In this document: one piece after another, positions 16,723 through 24,572 of the stretch
Layout: each line of letters begins with the position of its first letter
Position numbering within the stretch: the first letter of the stretch is position 1
From: Flavobacteriales bacterium
Lineage (GTDB): Bacteria; Bacteroidota; Bacteroidia; Flavobacteriales_F; PHOS-HE28
Reading direction: 5' to 3'
Length of the DNA stretch: 64,000 nucleotides
NCBI GenBank assembly: GCA_016713875.1
Contig: JADJOI010000003.1
Location: forward strand, 3,038,001 to 3,102,000
Position numbers and translations under genes: made by a program
The notes under the pieces: generated by a model
The model's database searches: none
Told to the model about the DNA's origin: nothing
Seen by the model: the letters and a program-made list of their open reading frames with translations, nothing else

Positions 16723-18237
16723 TTACTCGAACTTCTCCGGCCGCATCTGCGGGAACAGCAGCACCTCCTGGATGGCGGGGTTGTTCGTCAGCAGCATCAC
16801 CAGGCGGTCCACGCCGATGCCCACACCGCTGGTGGGCGGCATGCCGTACTCCAGGGCACGCAGGAAATCCTGGTCGATGAACATGGCCTCGTCATCGCCG
16901 CGCTGCTGCAGCTTGAGCTGCTCCTCGAAGCGTTCACGCTGGTCGATGGGGTCGTTGAGCTCGCTATAGGCGTTGGCCAGCTCGAAGCCGTTCACGAACA
17001 GCTCGAAGCGCTCGGTGAGGCGCGCATCGTCGCGGTGCTTTTTGCACAGCGGGCTCATCTCCACCGGGAAGTCGGTGACGAACGTGGGCTGGATCAGCTC
17101 CGGCTGCACCAGGGCGCTGAAGAGCTCGTCGATCAACTTGCCCTTGCCCATCATGGGCGCCACCTCGATGCCGTGCTGCACGCAGAGCCGGCGCACCGCC
17201 TCCTCGTCCATCGCCAGCACATCGGCGCCGGTCTTCTCCTGAATCGACCCGCACATGGTGATGCGCTTGAAGGGTGCGGCGAAGTGGATGGTGTTCGCCC
17301 CGAAGGTGGCCGTCGGGCCTCCGTTGGCCGCGACGCACACCCGCTCCAGCATGCGCTCCATGTAGTCCATCATCCAGCGGTAGTCGCGCCAGGCCACGTA
17401 CAGCTCCATGATGGTGAACTCCGGGTTGTGCGTGCGGTCCATGCCCTCGTTGCGGAAGTTGCGGCTGAACTCGAACACGCCCTCGAAGCCGCCCACGATG
17501 AGGCGTTTGAGATAGAGCTCGTTGGCGATGCGCAGGTAGAGGGGGGTGTCCAGCGCGTTGTGGTGCGTGACGAAGGGGCGCGCGGCGGCACCGCCGGGGA
17601 TGGGCTGCAGCACGGGGGTGTCCACCTCCAGATAGCCGCTCTCGGCCATGAAGGCGCGCATGGCGCTGACGATGCGCGAGCGCTTGAGGAAGGTGTCCCG
17701 CACGCCGGGGTTCACGTTCAGGTCCACATAGCGCATGCGGTAGCGCTGTTCGGGGTCGGTGAACGCATCGTGCACCTGGCCCTGGTCATCGGTCTTCACC
17801 ACGGGCAGCGGGCGCAGGGCCTTGCCCAGCACGGTGAGCCGCTTCACATGCACGGTGATCTCGCCGGTGCGGGTCTTGAAGACGTGGCCCTGCACACCGA
17901 GGAAGTCGCCCAGGTGCAGCAGGTGTTTCCACACCTCGTCGTACAGGGTCTTGTCCTCGCCGGGCGACACTTCGTCGCGGGCCACGTAGATCTGCTGGTC
18001 CCCGGTGTGGTCGCGCAGCACGGCGAAGCTGGCCTTGCCCATCACCCGCACGCTCATCAGGCGTCCGGCGATGGTCACCTGGGCGGGCTCGCCGCCCTCC
18101 GTGAACAGACCCTTGACCCGGTCGGCCGTGGCAGTGACCGGGAATTCGGCCGCGGGGAAGGGGTCGATGCCGAGGGCGCGGAGCTTCTGCAGCGCGTCGC
18201 GGCGAACGAGCTCCTGGTCGGAAAGGGCGTGGGACAT
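16723..18237 (-). CDS. lysS: Lysine--tRNA ligase (class II)
   Basis: It charges tRNA-Lys in the cytoplasm. The 504 residues are standard for the bacterial class II enzyme. The N-terminal anticodon-binding OB fold lies around residues 50-150 (VTIAGRLMSVRVMGKASF). Class II motif 2 (FRNEGMDRTHNPEFTIMELY) and motif 3 (GVGIGVDRLVMLLTN) are intact. The C-terminal end PQMRPEKFE is repeated as a fragment at 16559. A TAACTTCG box lies 19 bases before the ATG. It is convergent with the DPGPG gene and separated from it by the scar region. Confidence 0.97.
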   Translation of the reverse strand: MSHALSDQELVRRDALQKLRALGIDPFPAAEFPVTATADRVKGLFTEGGEPAQVTIAGRLMSVRVMGKASFAVLRDHTGDQQIYVARDEVSPGEDKTLYDEVWKHLLHLGDFLGVQGHVFKTRTGEITVHVKRLTVLGKALRPLPVVKTDDQGQVHDAFTDPEQRYRMRYVDLNVNPGVRDTFLKRSRIVSAMRAFMAESGYLEVDTPVLQPIPGGAAARPFVTHHNALDTPLYLRIANELYLKRLIVGGFEGVFEFSRNFRNEGMDRTHNPEFTIMELYVAWRDYRWMMDYMERMLERVCVAANGGPTATFGANTIHFAAPFKRITMCGSIQEKTGADVLAMDEEAVRRLCVQHGIEVAPMMGKGKLIDELFSALVQPELIQPTFVTDFPVEMSPLCKKHRDDARLTERFELFVNGFELANAYSELNDPIDQRERFEEQLKLQQRGDDEAMFIDQDFLRALEYGMPPTSGVGIGVDRLVMLLTNNPAIQEVLLFPQMRPEKFE

Positions 18238-18256
18238 GATCGGACGGAAGGGGCCG

Positions 18257-18264
18257 CGAAGTTA
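18257..18264 (-). promoter_or_regulatory. -7 box TAACTTCG for lysS
   Basis: This is a 7-of-8 match to TAnnTTTG, 19 bases upstream of the lysS ATG. Confidence 0.45.
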
Positions 18265-18303
18265 CCGGGCAACTCACGAAGCCGCCCGACCGTATGAGCG
18301 GCC

Positions 18304-18311
18304 TAATTTCG
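18304..18311 (+). promoter_or_regulatory. -7 box TAATTTCG for the isomerase gene
   Basis: This is a 7-of-8 match, 46 bases before the ATG at 18358 and divergent from the lysS box. Confidence 0.4.
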
Positions 18312-18357
18312 ACCCGTCAACGCCACACCATCCCCGCCGGGCTCCGGCGTTCCGCGC

Positions 18358-19344
18358 ATGCACACCCTCATCGACGCCTTTCCGAAGCAACTGAAGGAAG
18401 CCCTGGAGATCGGCCGCAAGGCCCAGTTGAAGCCTGCCGGCGGGCCGTACGGCAACGTGGTCGTCACCGGCCTGGGCGGCAGCGGCATCGGCGGGCGCAT
18501 CGCGGCGCAGCTGGTGCACAAGGAGGCCAGGTGCACCATCGAGGTGTACAACAACTACTACCTGCCGGGCTACGTGGACCACAAGAGCCTGGTGATCGCG
18601 TGCAGTTACAGCGGCAACACCGAGGAGACGCTGGCCGCCATGGAGCAGGCATTGGGCAAGGGCGCCCGTGTGGTGGTGATCACCAGCGGGGGCACCATGC
18701 TGGAGATGGCGAAGGCCCGGGGCCTCGACCACATCGTGATCCCCGGCGGCAACCCGCCCCGCACCATGCTGGCCTACTCGCTGGTGCAGCAGTTCTTCGT
18801 GCTGCATCACTTCGGCATCATCGGCGACGGCTTCGAGGGCGCGATCCGCACTGCGGCGAACATGCTGGAGGACGAGAAGGAAGCCATCAAGAAGGCAGCA
18901 CTGACCCTCACCGAGCAGCTTTTCGGCAAGCGGTTGGTGATCTACAGCGAGGCGAGCACCGAGGCGGTGAGCATCCGCTTCCGGCAGCAGGTGAACGAGA
19001 ACAGCAAGGAGCTCTGCTGGCACCACGCCATCCCGGAGATGAACCACAACGAACTCGTGGGCTGGGCCGGAGGCAAGGACGACATCGCCGTGCTGATCTT
19101 CCGCCACAAGGAGGATCATGAGCGGAGCCAGATCCGCATGGAGATCAACAAGGAGGTCTTCCGCAGGCACACCCCGCACATCCACGACGTGTGGAGCCAG
19201 GGCGACACGGCCTTCGCACGGCAGCTGTACCTGATCAACCTGGGCGACTGGGTGAGCTTCTACTGGGCCGAGAAGAAGGGGGTGGACCCCACGGAGATCG
19301 CGGTGATCAACATGCTGAAGGGGAAGCTGGCGGAGGTGAAGTGA
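18358..19344 (+). CDS. Bifunctional phosphoglucose/phosphomannose isomerase
   Basis: It interconverts fructose-6-phosphate with glucose-6-phosphate and mannose-6-phosphate, feeding glycolysis and sugar-nucleotide synthesis. This is the short SIS-domain type (328 residues, against about 550 for classical PGI). The first SIS domain starts with TGLGGSGIGGRIAA, has the phosphate-binding serines in ACSYSGNTEET, and includes VITSGG. The second SIS half carries the catalytic Glu/His region (EMNHNELVGW). No separate classical pgi is visible nearby. The TAATTTCG box lies in the divergent region with lysS. The gene ends 6 bases before an inserted GxxExxY cassette. Confidence 0.9.
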   Translation: MHTLIDAFPKQLKEALEIGRKAQLKPAGGPYGNVVVTGLGGSGIGGRIAAQLVHKEARCTIEVYNNYYLPGYVDHKSLVIACSYSGNTEETLAAMEQALGKGARVVVITSGGTMLEMAKARGLDHIVIPGGNPPRTMLAYSLVQQFFVLHHFGIIGDGFEGAIRTAANMLEDEKEAIKKAALTLTEQLFGKRLVIYSEASTEAVSIRFRQQVNENSKELCWHHAIPEMNHNELVGWAGGKDDIAVLIFRHKEDHERSQIRMEINKEVFRRHTPHIHDVWSQGDTAFARQLYLINLGDWVSFYWAEKKGVDPTEIAVINMLKGKLAEVK

Positions 19345-19350
19345 TCGGCC

Positions 19351-19825
19351 TCACCGCAGAGGCGCCAAGACGCAGAGGGCGCAAAGGAATGATGCATAAC
19401 GAGATCAGTTCGCAGATCATTCAGGCTTCTATCGAGGTTCATCGCGAACTGGGTCCTGGTCTACTCGAGGGCGTCTATGAGCTGTGCCTAGTACAAGTCC
19501 TAAAGGACATGGGCTTACGTGTCGAACAACAGGTTCCGGTGCCCATCGCATTCCGCGGCAAAGACCTGGGGGCGGTACTCCGGCTTGACCTGATCGTCGA
19601 AGGCCTGGTCATCGTTGAAGTGAAGGCTGTTGAGGCCTTGCACGATAGTCACATCGCTCAGTTACTGACCTATCTGAAGTTGACGGGATGCCAGTTGGGC
19701 TTGCTCATCAACTTCAATGAAGCGCTTCTGAAGAAAGGCCTGCGTCGCGTGGTGAACGGGCTACCAGAATAAGGCCGTCCTTGGCAATGCCTTGCGACCT
19801 TTGCGACCCCGCGCCTCTGCGGTGA
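19351..19825 (+). mobile_element. GxxExxY cassette bounded by inverted repeats
   Basis: TCACCGCAGAGGCGC (19351-19365) and its perfect reverse complement GCGCCTCTGCGGTGA (19811-19825) bound a single GxxExxY gene. Inside the 15-bp arms the two ends stay related (GCGCAAAGG on the left, CCTTTGCGA on the right). No transposase is encoded. The left end starts 6 bases after the isomerase stop and the right end stops 2 bases before the lipB ATG. Confidence 0.55.
19389..19772 (+). CDS. GxxExxY protein (PD-(D/E)XK nuclease-like)
   Basis: This is a 127-residue protein of the GxxExxY family. The signature is seen as GLLEGVY near residue 23 (PGLLEGVYELCL). A second conserved block, LRLDLIVEGLVIVEVKAVEAL, has the D-x(n)-E-x-K spacing of the PD-(D/E)XK nuclease fold, so a DNA-related role is plausible though unproven. 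The start is one of two adjacent ATGs (19389 or 19392). Codon choice is less GC-biased than its neighbours (for example CATAAC, TCTATC, TTACGT), which fits foreign origin. Confidence 0.88.
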   Translation: MMHNEISSQIIQASIEVHRELGPGLLEGVYELCLVQVLKDMGLRVEQQVPVPIAFRGKDLGAVLRLDLIVEGLVIVEVKAVEALHDSHIAQLLTYLKLTGCQLGLLINFNEALLKKGLRRVVNGLPE

Positions 19826-19827
19826 AC

Positions 19828-20541
19828 ATGCGACAGATCCACTTCCGCGACCTCGGCCTCATCGACTACGCTGCGGCGTGGGACCTGCAGAAGCGGCTCT
19901 TCCAGGAGACGATCGACATCAAGCTGGCCAACCGCACGCTGCCTGTGGAAGAGCAGCGGCCGACCCGGGACCACCTGCTGTTCTGCGAGCATCCGCACGT
20001 GTACACCCTGGGCAAGAGCGGGCAGCAGAGCCACCTGCTGTTGAACGAACAGGGCCTGCGGGAGAAGGGCGTGCAGTTCTTCCCCATCGACCGCGGAGGC
20101 GACATCACCTACCACGGCCCCGGGCAGTTGGTGGTGTACCCGATCCTCGACCTGGACCATCACTTCACCGACATCCACCGCTTTCTGCGCACGTTGGAGG
20201 AGGCGGTGATCGGCACGCTGGAGGCCTATGGAATCCGGGCCGGCCGCATCACAGGGCTCACCGGGGTGTGGCTGGACGCCGAGGACCCGGTCAGGGCCCG
20301 GAAGATCTGCGCATTCGGCATCCGCGCCAGCCGCTGGGTCACCATGCACGGACTGGCGCTGAACGTGAACACGGACCTGACCTACTTCGGGAACATCGTG
20401 CCCTGTGGCATCCGCGACAAGGGCGTCACCAGCATGGCGCACGAGCTGGGCGAGGCGGTCGACCTGGACGCCGTGAAGCAGCGGATGACCCTGGAGCTGG
20501 CCGACCTGTTCGACGTGGAGCTGGTGGGAACACCCCGTTGA
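19828..20541 (+). CDS. lipB: Octanoyltransferase (lipoate biosynthesis)
   Basis: It moves octanoyl groups from acyl carrier protein to lipoyl domains of the 2-oxoacid dehydrogenases and the glycine cleavage system, the first step of lipoate synthesis. The 237-residue protein has the substrate motif RGGDITYHGPGQLVVYP, the Lys of ARKICAFGIR and the acyl-accepting Cys in NIVPCGI. The ATG at 19828 was chosen because it starts right after the right-hand repeat of the GxxExxY cassette. A GACCTTTG sequence at 19796-19803 inside that repeat is now the nearest promoter-like box, so the insertion may have replaced the native promoter. Confidence 0.94.
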   Translation: MRQIHFRDLGLIDYAAAWDLQKRLFQETIDIKLANRTLPVEEQRPTRDHLLFCEHPHVYTLGKSGQQSHLLLNEQGLREKGVQFFPIDRGGDITYHGPGQLVVYPILDLDHHFTDIHRFLRTLEEAVIGTLEAYGIRAGRITGLTGVWLDAEDPVRARKICAFGIRASRWVTMHGLALNVNTDLTYFGNIVPCGIRDKGVTSMAHELGEAVDLDAVKQRMTLELADLFDVELVGTPR

Positions 20542-20552
20542 GCACCGCGCCC

Positions 20553-20560
20553 TACCTTCA
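20553..20560 (+). promoter_or_regulatory. -7 box TACCTTCA, 4 nt before ATG 20565
   Basis: This is a 6-of-8 match to TAnnTTTG with the same 4-base spacing to the start codon found before several other genes. Confidence 0.35.
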
Positions 20561-20564
20561 CCGC

Positions 20565-21860
20565 ATGCCGCTGGCATCCACGCCCATGGAGCGGTGGGAG
20601 CGCGACCTGCAGGTCGCGCTCTTCCTGCTGGTGGCCGTCTGCAGCTTCCACCTGCAATGGGCCTTCCATGGAGAAGACCCGGTGCGCTTCCTGAGCCACA
20701 AGACGGACACCCTGGGCTATTACCAGTGGCTGCCAGCGGTGTTCGTGGACCATGCGGTGGACAAGATGTACTGGTGCCACCAGCTGGAGGACGGCCGGTG
20801 GCTCAGCATGTTCACCCTCGGGGCCGCCGTGCTGTGGGCGCCCTTCTTCCTGCTGGGCCATGCCGCGGCCTGGGCCTTCGGCTATGCGATGGACGGCTTC
20901 TCCGCGCCGTACGCGGTGGCCTTCATGTTCGGCTCGGCGCTGTACGCCGGGGCCGGCTGTGTGGTGGCCTTCCGGCTGGCACGCGGGTACAGCGCCACCA
21001 TGCCCGCGTTGGCCGCCACCGTGCTGCTGTTCGCCGGCACCAACCTGTTCCACTATGCCGTGGTGCAGAGCAGCATGTCGCACCTGCTCTCTTTCCTGCT
21101 CATCGGCACCTACGCGTGGTGCTCTGTGCAGTTGCTCCATGGAGGCCGCGCGGTGCATGCCCTGCTGCTGCCCGTGAGCGGCGCCCTTCTCCTGCTCATC
21201 CGTCCGTTGAACGGGATCTGCCTGCCCCTGCCCCTGCTGCTGGCGGGTGGCGTCAGCGGGCTTGGGGTCCTGTGGAGGAATGTGCTGGAGCACCGCCGGG
21301 CCTTCCTGGTGGGGTTGGGCCTTTCGCTCGTGCCCTGGATGCTGCAGATGGCCTACTGGTTCCAGGCGACGGACCAGCTGCTCGTCTTCACATACGGCCG
21401 CAAGGGAGAGCACTTCGAGTGGGACCGGATGGTCCCGGGCATGGTGCTGTTCAGTGTCCGCAACGGCTGGCTCGTATACTCCCCGCTCTTCATCCCCGTG
21501 CTGGCCGTGCTGGTACGCGCGGCCTGGGTGGGCCGACCTCCGGCACGCACCGTGCTGCTCCTGGTGATGGCCACACTGCTGCTCTACAGCGCATGGTGGT
21601 GCTGGTTCCTGGGATGCTCCTTCGGGCACCGCGGGTTCGTGGACCTCTACGGCCTGCTGGCGGTCCCGCTGGCATGGGCGGTGGGGGCGGTCCAGCGGCG
21701 CGGCCTGTCCGTCCGGCTTTTGGCCGGCATCGTGGTGGTGGTCCTGCTTCACCTTAACATGGGCCTCACCGCGCGCTACGAATGGCTGTGGTCCGAGCCC
21801 GGCTGGACCTGGCAACACCTCTTCGCCGAGGTATCAGCCCTGCTGCGGATCGGTGGGTGA
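20565..21860 (+). CDS. Polytopic membrane protein, GT39/PMT-like
   Basis: This is a 431-residue integral membrane protein with about ten helices. It is a clear paralogue of the protein at 31683-33581. Both share a periplasmic-loop start (GYYQWLPAVF against GYYLYLPAVL), then an HQ.E.G.W segment, LWAPFF.LGH, FGYA.DGFS.PY, and a late FGHRG motif. The layout resembles lipid-linked-sugar glycosyltransferases (GT-C fold), but the catalytic acidic residues are not certain. It lacks the C-terminal beta-domain of its paralogue. The start is supported by the box 4 bases upstream; the in-frame open region continues back through lipB and is not coding there. Confidence 0.75.
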   Translation: MPLASTPMERWERDLQVALFLLVAVCSFHLQWAFHGEDPVRFLSHKTDTLGYYQWLPAVFVDHAVDKMYWCHQLEDGRWLSMFTLGAAVLWAPFFLLGHAAAWAFGYAMDGFSAPYAVAFMFGSALYAGAGCVVAFRLARGYSATMPALAATVLLFAGTNLFHYAVVQSSMSHLLSFLLIGTYAWCSVQLLHGGRAVHALLLPVSGALLLLIRPLNGICLPLPLLLAGGVSGLGVLWRNVLEHRRAFLVGLGLSLVPWMLQMAYWFQATDQLLVFTYGRKGEHFEWDRMVPGMVLFSVRNGWLVYSPLFIPVLAVLVRAAWVGRPPARTVLLLVMATLLLYSAWWCWFLGCSFGHRGFVDLYGLLAVPLAWAVGAVQRRGLSVRLLAGIVVVVLLHLNMGLTARYEWLWSEPGWTWQHLFAEVSALLRIGG

Positions 21861-21865
21861 GGGAT

Positions 21866-24463
21866 TCAGCGGTGCAGCCATCGCGCGGCAAGCCGCCCTC
21901 CGTCCGAGCACGTCCACAATACGGTGAACACACCTGGCGCACATCCGCCCAGGTCGACCACGACCGAGGAGCCGCGCGCATCCAGGGATCGGGCGCGCTG
22001 ACCGGTGGAGGTGAACACATCGACACGGCCACCGCAAGACCGTGGCGGGCACACCGTGATCGAGCCGGGGAACGGCCCTTGCGCGACGAGGAGGCGATCC
22101 GGCGTGGCCTCTTCCGCCGTTCCGGCGATCGGTTCGGCCAAGGGACTGCTCCACAGTCCTCGACCGAAGGTGGCCGCATAGAGCCTGTCCGTCGCGTAGC
22201 TCACTTCCAGGTCGTTCACCTGCACGCGCGGCAGACCGTGGTCGTAGGCGGTCCAATCCTGCAGGCCATCCTCCGTCCGGAACACGCCCAGGTCGGTGCC
22301 GATGTATACGGCGTTGGTGCTTCCCGCCACCGGTGCGATGCAATTGACCGGCACGTTGGGCAGAGTTCCCGAGATGTTGGACCAGGAGACGCCCCCGTCA
22401 TCCGAACGGAAGACCTTGGTCCCTGCCGTGTATCCACTGAAGGTGACCCATAGTCCGGAGGCGTCCGCCGCACTGACCGCCACGCTGGTCATCGCCAGTC
22501 CGGGCACACCGGAAATCGCGGAGGTCGACCGCACCATCCAGGTCGATCCCCCGTCCGTGGTGCTGTACAGGGTGTCGTACGTGGCAGCGTGGATGACCGC
22601 GCTGTTCGATGGGGCGATGGACAGCGAGCGCAGGGGTGTGCTGCTGTTGAGCGAGGAGATGGGCATCCACGAAGCGCCTTGATCGGCCGTGCGCCAGACC
22701 TCGTTCAGGCCGATGAGCAGGACATGATGGTCCGCCGGGTCCATCACCAGGGGCGTCACCCATGCGCCCGGGCCGTAGCCATGCTGTTGAAGAAAGTCCG
22801 AGAACCCCGGAATATTGTCGGCGATGCGCTCGCGGCTGGACCAATTGTCGACCGTTCGGTATAGCAGTCCGGTCAAGGCGCAGGAATACTGCACGTCAGC
22901 GTCCAGCGGGTCGATGATGCACTCCATGTGATCGCCCGGGATGTGATCGGTCCAGGATCCGCCCTGGAGCTGCTTCAGACCATTGTCCTGCAACCCGCAA
23001 AGCGCCCTGTTGGGCTCGCTGGCGGACAGGCCCACCCGGTACATCTGGCTGATGCCCATGCCACTGCTGCGGTCGTACCAGGTGAGCCCTTGGTCGTTGG
23101 TGAGGTGCAGACCGCCGTCACTGCAGGCCAGGACAACCTGGGGGTACTGGGGGTGGAAGACCAGGCAATGTTTGTCCGAGTGAAGGAAGGGCGTGCCGTT
23201 GGGATTGTGTTGCGCATCGGTGGTCCACATGCTGTTGAGCTGCCAGCTCGCACCGGCGTTCCCACTGCGCCAGAAGTTGATGCCACCGATCCATTGTCGC
23301 ACGGGGTCCAGCGGATCCAGTGCGGCGACCAGGTCGAACACGCCCTGCCCACCGCACGCCGATGCATCGAAGCTTCTGTTCAACAGGTTGTTGGAGCAGG
23401 TGCCATCGATCGCCTGCGTGTAACTGGCGCCACCGTTGGTGGAGTAGTGCACGCCTTCCAAACCACCGAGGCCCTGCAGATCGGCGGCCACGGCCATCAC
23501 CAGGTCGGGCATCGCGGGGGTGACGGCGATGGCGATGCGGCTCGCTCCGCTGAACGCGGAGACCTGGGACCATGTCGTTCCTCCATCCACGGACCGATGG
23601 ACCTGTGCCCACCCGGCCGCGCTCAGGGTGGATGCATGAAGGACGTCGGGGTCGTCCGGCTTCAACTCCAGGTCAATGAACCAGCCCGTCAGCACGTTGG
23701 TCCAAGTGGCGCCCGCATCCGTGGTGCGCCAGACCCCGTTCGATGTGGCGGCGAACAGCACCTGGGGGTTCGTGGGATGGATGATCAGTCGACCGATCAA
23801 CCGTTGATCCTCCAACGCCATCTGTAGGCCCGTGGGGGACCACGTCGCACCTCCGTCCACGCTCTTCCACACACCGATGCTCTTGGTGCTGGAAGGCACC
23901 ACCAAGGCCGTTTCCGCATCCCCCGTGGCGATGTAGAGCACGTCCGGGTCGGTCGGATCGACCGCGATGTCACTGACCCCGAGCACGGGCATGTCGCTGT
24001 TGGCGGTGGCCCAGGAGAGCCCTGCGTCCTGTGTTCTCCACAGCCCCCCGCCTGGAGTGCCGGCCCAGAACGTGGCGGGGTCCGTGGGATGAAAGGCGAT
24101 GCAGTTGACGCGTCCCAAGCCACCGAAGCCGGCGAACGCGAAGCTGGTCGGGCCCTCCTCCACCCAGTCGGCAGCGGCCTTGGGAGCGGCGGGATGCGCG
24201 GACACGTGGTCGGCCCACGCCTTCATCAGCACATCACTCGAAGGGAAGCGGCCATCGGGCAGCACGCGCGGTTCCCAGTAGGCCTCCCAGCGTTTGTACT
24301 TGGTGAAGCCGGATCCGCGCAGGACGGGACGCTCGGCGAACCGAGCCTCGAACGACGCGCGCAGGACATCGAAGGGCGGACCGGACTGCGCGCAGGGCTC
24401 CCCGTCCGGAAAGGCCCAGCATCCCACGGTCACGGCACCAAGGATCACATTGCGCCAGCTCAT
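21866..24463 (-). CDS. T9SS-secreted BNR/sialidase-like beta-propeller protein
   Basis: This 865-residue secreted protein has a signal peptide at the start (VILGAVTVGCWAF). The body carries about nine Asp-box repeats of the S-x-D-x-G-x-[ST]-W type (RTQDAGLSW, KSVDGGATW, RTTDAGATW, RSVDGGTTW, RTADQGASW, STTDGGSTW, RSDDGGVSW), spaced 50-100 residues apart, forming one or two propellers of the sialidase/sortilin class. The C-terminal 80 residues look like a T9SS sorting domain (VDVFTSTGQRARSLDA). Sialidase catalytic residues are not evident, so binding or structural use is as likely as hydrolysis. It is convergent with the membrane gene to its left (stops 5 bases apart). Confidence 0.85.
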   Translation of the reverse strand: MSWRNVILGAVTVGCWAFPDGEPCAQSGPPFDVLRASFEARFAERPVLRGSGFTKYKRWEAYWEPRVLPDGRFPSSDVLMKAWADHVSAHPAAPKAAADWVEEGPTSFAFAGFGGLGRVNCIAFHPTDPATFWAGTPGGGLWRTQDAGLSWATANSDMPVLGVSDIAVDPTDPDVLYIATGDAETALVVPSSTKSIGVWKSVDGGATWSPTGLQMALEDQRLIGRLIIHPTNPQVLFAATSNGVWRTTDAGATWTNVLTGWFIDLELKPDDPDVLHASTLSAAGWAQVHRSVDGGTTWSQVSAFSGASRIAIAVTPAMPDLVMAVAADLQGLGGLEGVHYSTNGGASYTQAIDGTCSNNLLNRSFDASACGGQGVFDLVAALDPLDPVRQWIGGINFWRSGNAGASWQLNSMWTTDAQHNPNGTPFLHSDKHCLVFHPQYPQVVLACSDGGLHLTNDQGLTWYDRSSGMGISQMYRVGLSASEPNRALCGLQDNGLKQLQGGSWTDHIPGDHMECIIDPLDADVQYSCALTGLLYRTVDNWSSRERIADNIPGFSDFLQQHGYGPGAWVTPLVMDPADHHVLLIGLNEVWRTADQGASWMPISSLNSSTPLRSLSIAPSNSAVIHAATYDTLYSTTDGGSTWMVRSTSAISGVPGLAMTSVAVSAADASGLWVTFSGYTAGTKVFRSDDGGVSWSNISGTLPNVPVNCIAPVAGSTNAVYIGTDLGVFRTEDGLQDWTAYDHGLPRVQVNDLEVSYATDRLYAATFGRGLWSSPLAEPIAGTAEEATPDRLLVAQGPFPGSITVCPPRSCGGRVDVFTSTGQRARSLDARGSSVVVDLGGCAPGVFTVLWTCSDGGRLAARWLHR

Positions 24464-24494
24464 GTGCGTCCGGCCGTGTCCAGCCCGGCCATTA

Positions 24495-24502
24495 CGAATG
24501 TA
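24495..24502 (-). promoter_or_regulatory. -7 box TACATTCG for the BNR protein
   Basis: This is a 7-of-8 match to TAnnTTTG, 31 bases before the ATG at 24463. Confidence 0.4.
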
Positions 24503-24548
24503 GTGCCCACCCCGGTGCGGACCGACGCCCGGCCTTCGCGCGAGGCCC

Positions 24549-24556
24549 TACCTTCG
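24549..24556 (+). promoter_or_regulatory. -7 box TACCTTCG for the serine hydrolase operon
   Basis: This is a 7-of-8 match, 16 bases before the ATG at 24573. It is the only box seen before the five-gene run ending at 31544. Confidence 0.45.
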
Positions 24557-24572
24557 GCCATCCCTGCCCGCC

